Part shown: one piece after another, positions 6,099 to 8,149 of the stretch
Numbering within the stretch: position 1 is the first letter of the stretch
How the letters are laid out: every line of letters starts with the position of its first letter
NCBI GenBank assembly: GCA_002435545.1
Contig: DJNB01000180.1
Location: 1 to 8,149, forward strand
Direction of reading: 5' to 3'
Length of the DNA stretch: 8,149 nucleotides
Source: Lachnoclostridium sp. UBA6475
GTDB taxonomy: Bacteria; Bacillota; Clostridia; Lachnospirales; Lachnospiraceae
Notes under the pieces: generated by a model
What the model was told of the DNA's origin: nothing
Databases searched by the model: none
The model's input: only the letters and a program-made list of their open reading frames with translations
Translations under genes and position numbers: made by a program

Positions 6099-7517
6099 AT
6101 GATAGAAGTTGATATTTCCGGAACCGAGTTTTCGTATGATATGAAAGCGCTGGCGATGGTATTTTATCCAGAAAAAGAGTGCAGGGTAGTCGAACATCCG
6201 GAAATTTCTACGGAAGACGGCTATTCGATAAACTGGCGGATGAATGGAAAAAAATGGAAAAAGCATTTTCCGCGTCCCTATACGAAAAATCAGATAAAAA
6301 AAGAAGTGTATGAATATTTGAAAGCACAGTCGGGAAAAGAACTTCCGTGGGGGATCCTTACCGGGATCCGGCCGGCGAAGATTCCGCTCCGGCTGATGAT
6401 GCAGGGAAAAGAAGAGGCAGAGATCGAGGATATTTTAAAAGAGGAATATTTCTGCCGGGAAGACAAAGTGAGACTGGCAGTAGATGTCGCGAAGAAAGAA
6501 TTTTCCCTGACGCAGGGCATGCAGCATGAAACATGTGCCAATGTATATATTGGCATCCCGTTTTGCCCGACAATCTGTGCGTATTGTTCGTTTTCCTCTT
6601 TTCCGGCAGGACGTTATCAGGATAAGATGGATGCATATCTGGATGCGCTGGAAAAAGAGATGGCGCATTGCAAAGAATGGCTGGCCGGCAAGCAGATGGT
6701 CAGCGTGTACGTAGGCGGCGGCACACCGACATCGTTATCGGAGGAGCAGTTTGAGCGTCTGATGGCGATGACCGGCAAGTATCTTCCGATGGAACAGTCG
6801 AAAGAATTTACCGTCGAGGCAGGACGCCCGGACAGTATTACAGAGGGCAAACTGCGAAGCATGAAAGCGCATGGCGTGACAAGAATTTCCATCAACCCGC
6901 AGAGCATGAAAGAGCATACACTGGAACTTCTGGGGCGCAGGCACACGGTAGAGGAAATCCGTGAGAAATTTGCGCTTGCGAGAACCCTGGGATTTGATAA
7001 TATCAATATGGATCTGATTGTAGGACTTCCGGAGGAAACCCTGGAAGATTTTAAAGAGACACTGCGGGAAGTCGAAGCCCTAAAACCGGACAGTATCACT
7101 GTTCATACACTGGTGATCAAACGGGCATCCAGACTGCGGAAAGAGCAGCTGGAGCAGGGCGGTGAGATGCGTAAGGAAGATGCCTGCATCGAACCGATGC
7201 AAAAAGAGGCAGAGCAGTTTTGCCGGGCGCACGGATACGAGCCGTATTATATGTACCGTCAGAAAAATAAGGCACATACAACGAGAAATACCAATCAGGA
7301 AAATGTGGCTTATGCAAAACCCGGAAAAGAATGTCTGTATAACATATTTATCATGGAAGAACTGCAATCCATTCTGGCGCTTGGCAGCGGAGGATCGTCA
7401 AAGATCGTATTCCCGGAGGAAAACCGGATGGAGCGCGTAGAAAATGTAAAAAGCGTTGATGACTACATTAGTAGAATTGACGAGATGATAAGAAGAAAAA
7501 AGGAAAGTTGGAGGTAA
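6099..7517 (+). CDS. hemZ: HemZ-like radical SAM coproporphyrinogen dehydrogenase family protein
   Basis: The 472-residue protein has a radical SAM core with Cys156, Cys160 and Cys163 in IPFCPTICAYC, which would hold the 4Fe-4S cluster that cleaves S-adenosylmethionine. VGGGTPTSL (205-213) matches the SAM-contacting GGGTP segment of the HemN/HemW superfamily, and GVTRISINPQSM and NMDLIVGLPEET are typical core strands. About 145 residues precede the cluster motif, including LPWGILTGIRPAKI, the N-terminal extension that marks HemZ rather than HemW. The C-terminal part contains YYMYRQKN and NVAYAKPGKECLYNI. HemZ proteins are named for oxygen-independent conversion of coproporphyrinogen III to protoporphyrinogen IX, but activity has been difficult to show for many members, and many gut Clostridia lack full heme synthesis, so the substrate here is uncertain. 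GAGAGGAAA precedes the ATG. The stop codon overlaps the hisS ribosome binding site, suggesting coupled translation. Confidence 0.88.
   Translation: MIEVDISGTEFSYDMKALAMVFYPEKECRVVEHPEISTEDGYSINWRMNGKKWKKHFPRPYTKNQIKKEVYEYLKAQSGKELPWGILTGIRPAKIPLRLMMQGKEEAEIEDILKEEYFCREDKVRLAVDVAKKEFSLTQGMQHETCANVYIGIPFCPTICAYCSFSSFPAGRYQDKMDAYLDALEKEMAHCKEWLAGKQMVSVYVGGGTPTSLSEEQFERLMAMTGKYLPMEQSKEFTVEAGRPDSITEGKLRSMKAHGVTRISINPQSMKEHTLELLGRRHTVEEIREKFALARTLGFDNINMDLIVGLPEETLEDFKETLREVEALKPDSITVHTLVIKRASRLRKEQLEQGGEMRKEDACIEPMQKEAEQFCRAHGYEPYYMYRQKNKAHTTRNTNQENVAYAKPGKECLYNIFIMEELQSILALGSGGSSKIVFPEENRMERVENVKSVDDYISRIDEMIRRKKESWR
7510..7515 (+). promoter_or_regulatory. hisS ribosome binding site inside the end of hemZ
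   Basis: GGAGGT spans the last hemZ codons and the first base of its stop codon. It lies eight bases before ATG at 7524 and five before ATG at 7521, so the second start has better spacing. Ribosomes finishing hemZ are well placed to reinitiate on hisS. Confidence 0.7.
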
Positions 7518-7520
7518 TGC

Positions 7521-8149
7521 ATGATGGCATTAAAGAAGAAACCGGTAACGGGTATGAAAGATATTTTGCCAAAGGAAATGGAGATCCGGGATTATGTGAT
7601 CGGACTTATTAAAGAAACGTATGGAACCTTTGGATTTTCGTCGATTGAGACTCCTTGTGTAGAGCATATCGAAAGTCTTTGCAGTAAGCAGGGCGGCGAA
7701 AATGAAAAATTGATCTTCAAGATTTTGAAACGAGGAGAAAAATTGAAACTGGATACGGCAGAATGCGAAGCCGATCTGGTAGACAGCGGACTGCGTTATG
7801 ATCTGACCGTTCCTCTGTCAAGATATTATGCCAATCATGCAAATGAATTAAGCGCACCGTTTAAAGCCCTTCAGATGGGAAATGTATGGCGTGCCGACCG
7901 TCCGCAGAGAGGACGTTTCCGCCAGTTTATGCAGTGTGATATCGACATCCTTGGTGAGCCGTCGATCTTAGCGGAGATCGAATTGATCTTAGCAACGACG
8001 ACCCTGCTTGGTAAATTGGATTTTACAAATTTTACCATCCGCATCAACAACCGCAAGATTTTGAAAGCAATGGCAACATACTGTGGATTCCCGGAAGCAG
8101 AATACGATTCGGTGTTTATCATTCTGGATAAGATGGACAAGATTGGTAT
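7521..8149 (+). CDS. hisS: Histidyl-tRNA synthetase (partial, runs off the window)
   Basis: About 209 codons of a class II aminoacyl-tRNA synthetase that charges tRNA-His with histidine in the cytoplasm are present; the C-terminal half of a protein usually near 420 residues lies outside the window. Numbering from ATG 7524, VTGMKDILP near residues 8-16 is the usual HisRS opening, with the family's KG-type segment here TG. LRYDLTVPLSRY (90-101) contains the HisRS active-site strand. FKALQMGNVWRADRPQRGRFRQFMQCDIDILGE (from 113) is motif 2, with Arg123 as the probable ATP-contacting arginine. Two tandem ATG codons (7521 and 7524) are possible starts; spacing favours the second. No T-box or other histidine-responsive leader is seen, consistent with expression from the rel promoter. 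The 3-6 base gap from hemZ indicates coupling. The final two bases are an incomplete codon. Confidence 0.95.
   Translation, partial: MMALKKKPVTGMKDILPKEMEIRDYVIGLIKETYGTFGFSSIETPCVEHIESLCSKQGGENEKLIFKILKRGEKLKLDTAECEADLVDSGLRYDLTVPLSRYYANHANELSAPFKALQMGNVWRADRPQRGRFRQFMQCDIDILGEPSILAEIELILATTTLLGKLDFTNFTIRINNRKILKAMATYCGFPEAEYDSVFIILDKMDKIG

Noticed and set aside
6617..7099. 160-codon open frame on the minus strand inside hemZ
   Set aside because: Antisense to the radical SAM core; low-complexity Ser-rich translation with no domain or supporting signals.
1..8149. CRISPR array, tRNA or rRNA gene, insertion sequence
   Set aside because: No regularly spaced direct repeats, no tRNA-like cloverleaf with a CCA end, no rRNA motifs and no transposase-like frame were seen.

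Overview
The window looks like chromosomal DNA of a Clostridia bacterium, most likely a Lachnospiraceae-type gut anaerobe. The evidence is Spo0A, a bifunctional Rel with a HemZ-type radical SAM protein and HisRS downstream, strong AGGAGG-like ribosome binding sites, and A/T-rich intergenic spacers with sigma-A-type promoters. All supported genes lie on the + strand. The assignment is made by recognising protein families, not by a search.

Region 1 (1-588): a short, A/T-rich gene for an 81-residue zinc-ribbon protein of unknown function, followed by an intrinsic terminator. After that comes a gene-free stretch dominated by an elaborate three-stem fold (about 360-498) that ends in eight T residues. 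It is the least explained element in the window: it could be a small RNA, a 6S-like RNA, an unusual terminator, or a small inverted-repeat element. A sigma-A promoter with an extended -10 follows.

Region 2 (589-2146): a secreted protein with a signal peptide, Ig-like repeats and a C-terminal NlpC/P60-like cysteine peptidase domain, probably a cell-wall hydrolase. The 208-base spacer after it holds two TGTCGAA 0A boxes exactly 20 bp apart, two tandem sigma-A-type promoters and a 12-bp inverted repeat that ends just before the next ribosome binding site.

Region 3 (2147-2985): spo0A, the master regulator of sporulation entry, starting at GTG, with an intrinsic terminator. The 0A boxes sit on the upstream promoter and suggest autoregulation. 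The usual clostridial upstream neighbour, spoIVB, is not next to it.

Region 4 (3013-8149): a promoter followed by a tightly packed set of genes: bifunctional (p)ppGpp synthetase/hydrolase (rel), a metallo-beta-lactamase-fold hydrolase, a HemZ-like radical SAM protein, and hisS, which runs off the end. Gaps of 25, 14 and 3-6 bases suggest one operon linking the stringent response, a small metal hydrolase, a radical SAM enzyme and tRNA charging. A D-aminoacyl-tRNA deacylase gene (dtd), often found next to rel in related Firmicutes, is absent here.
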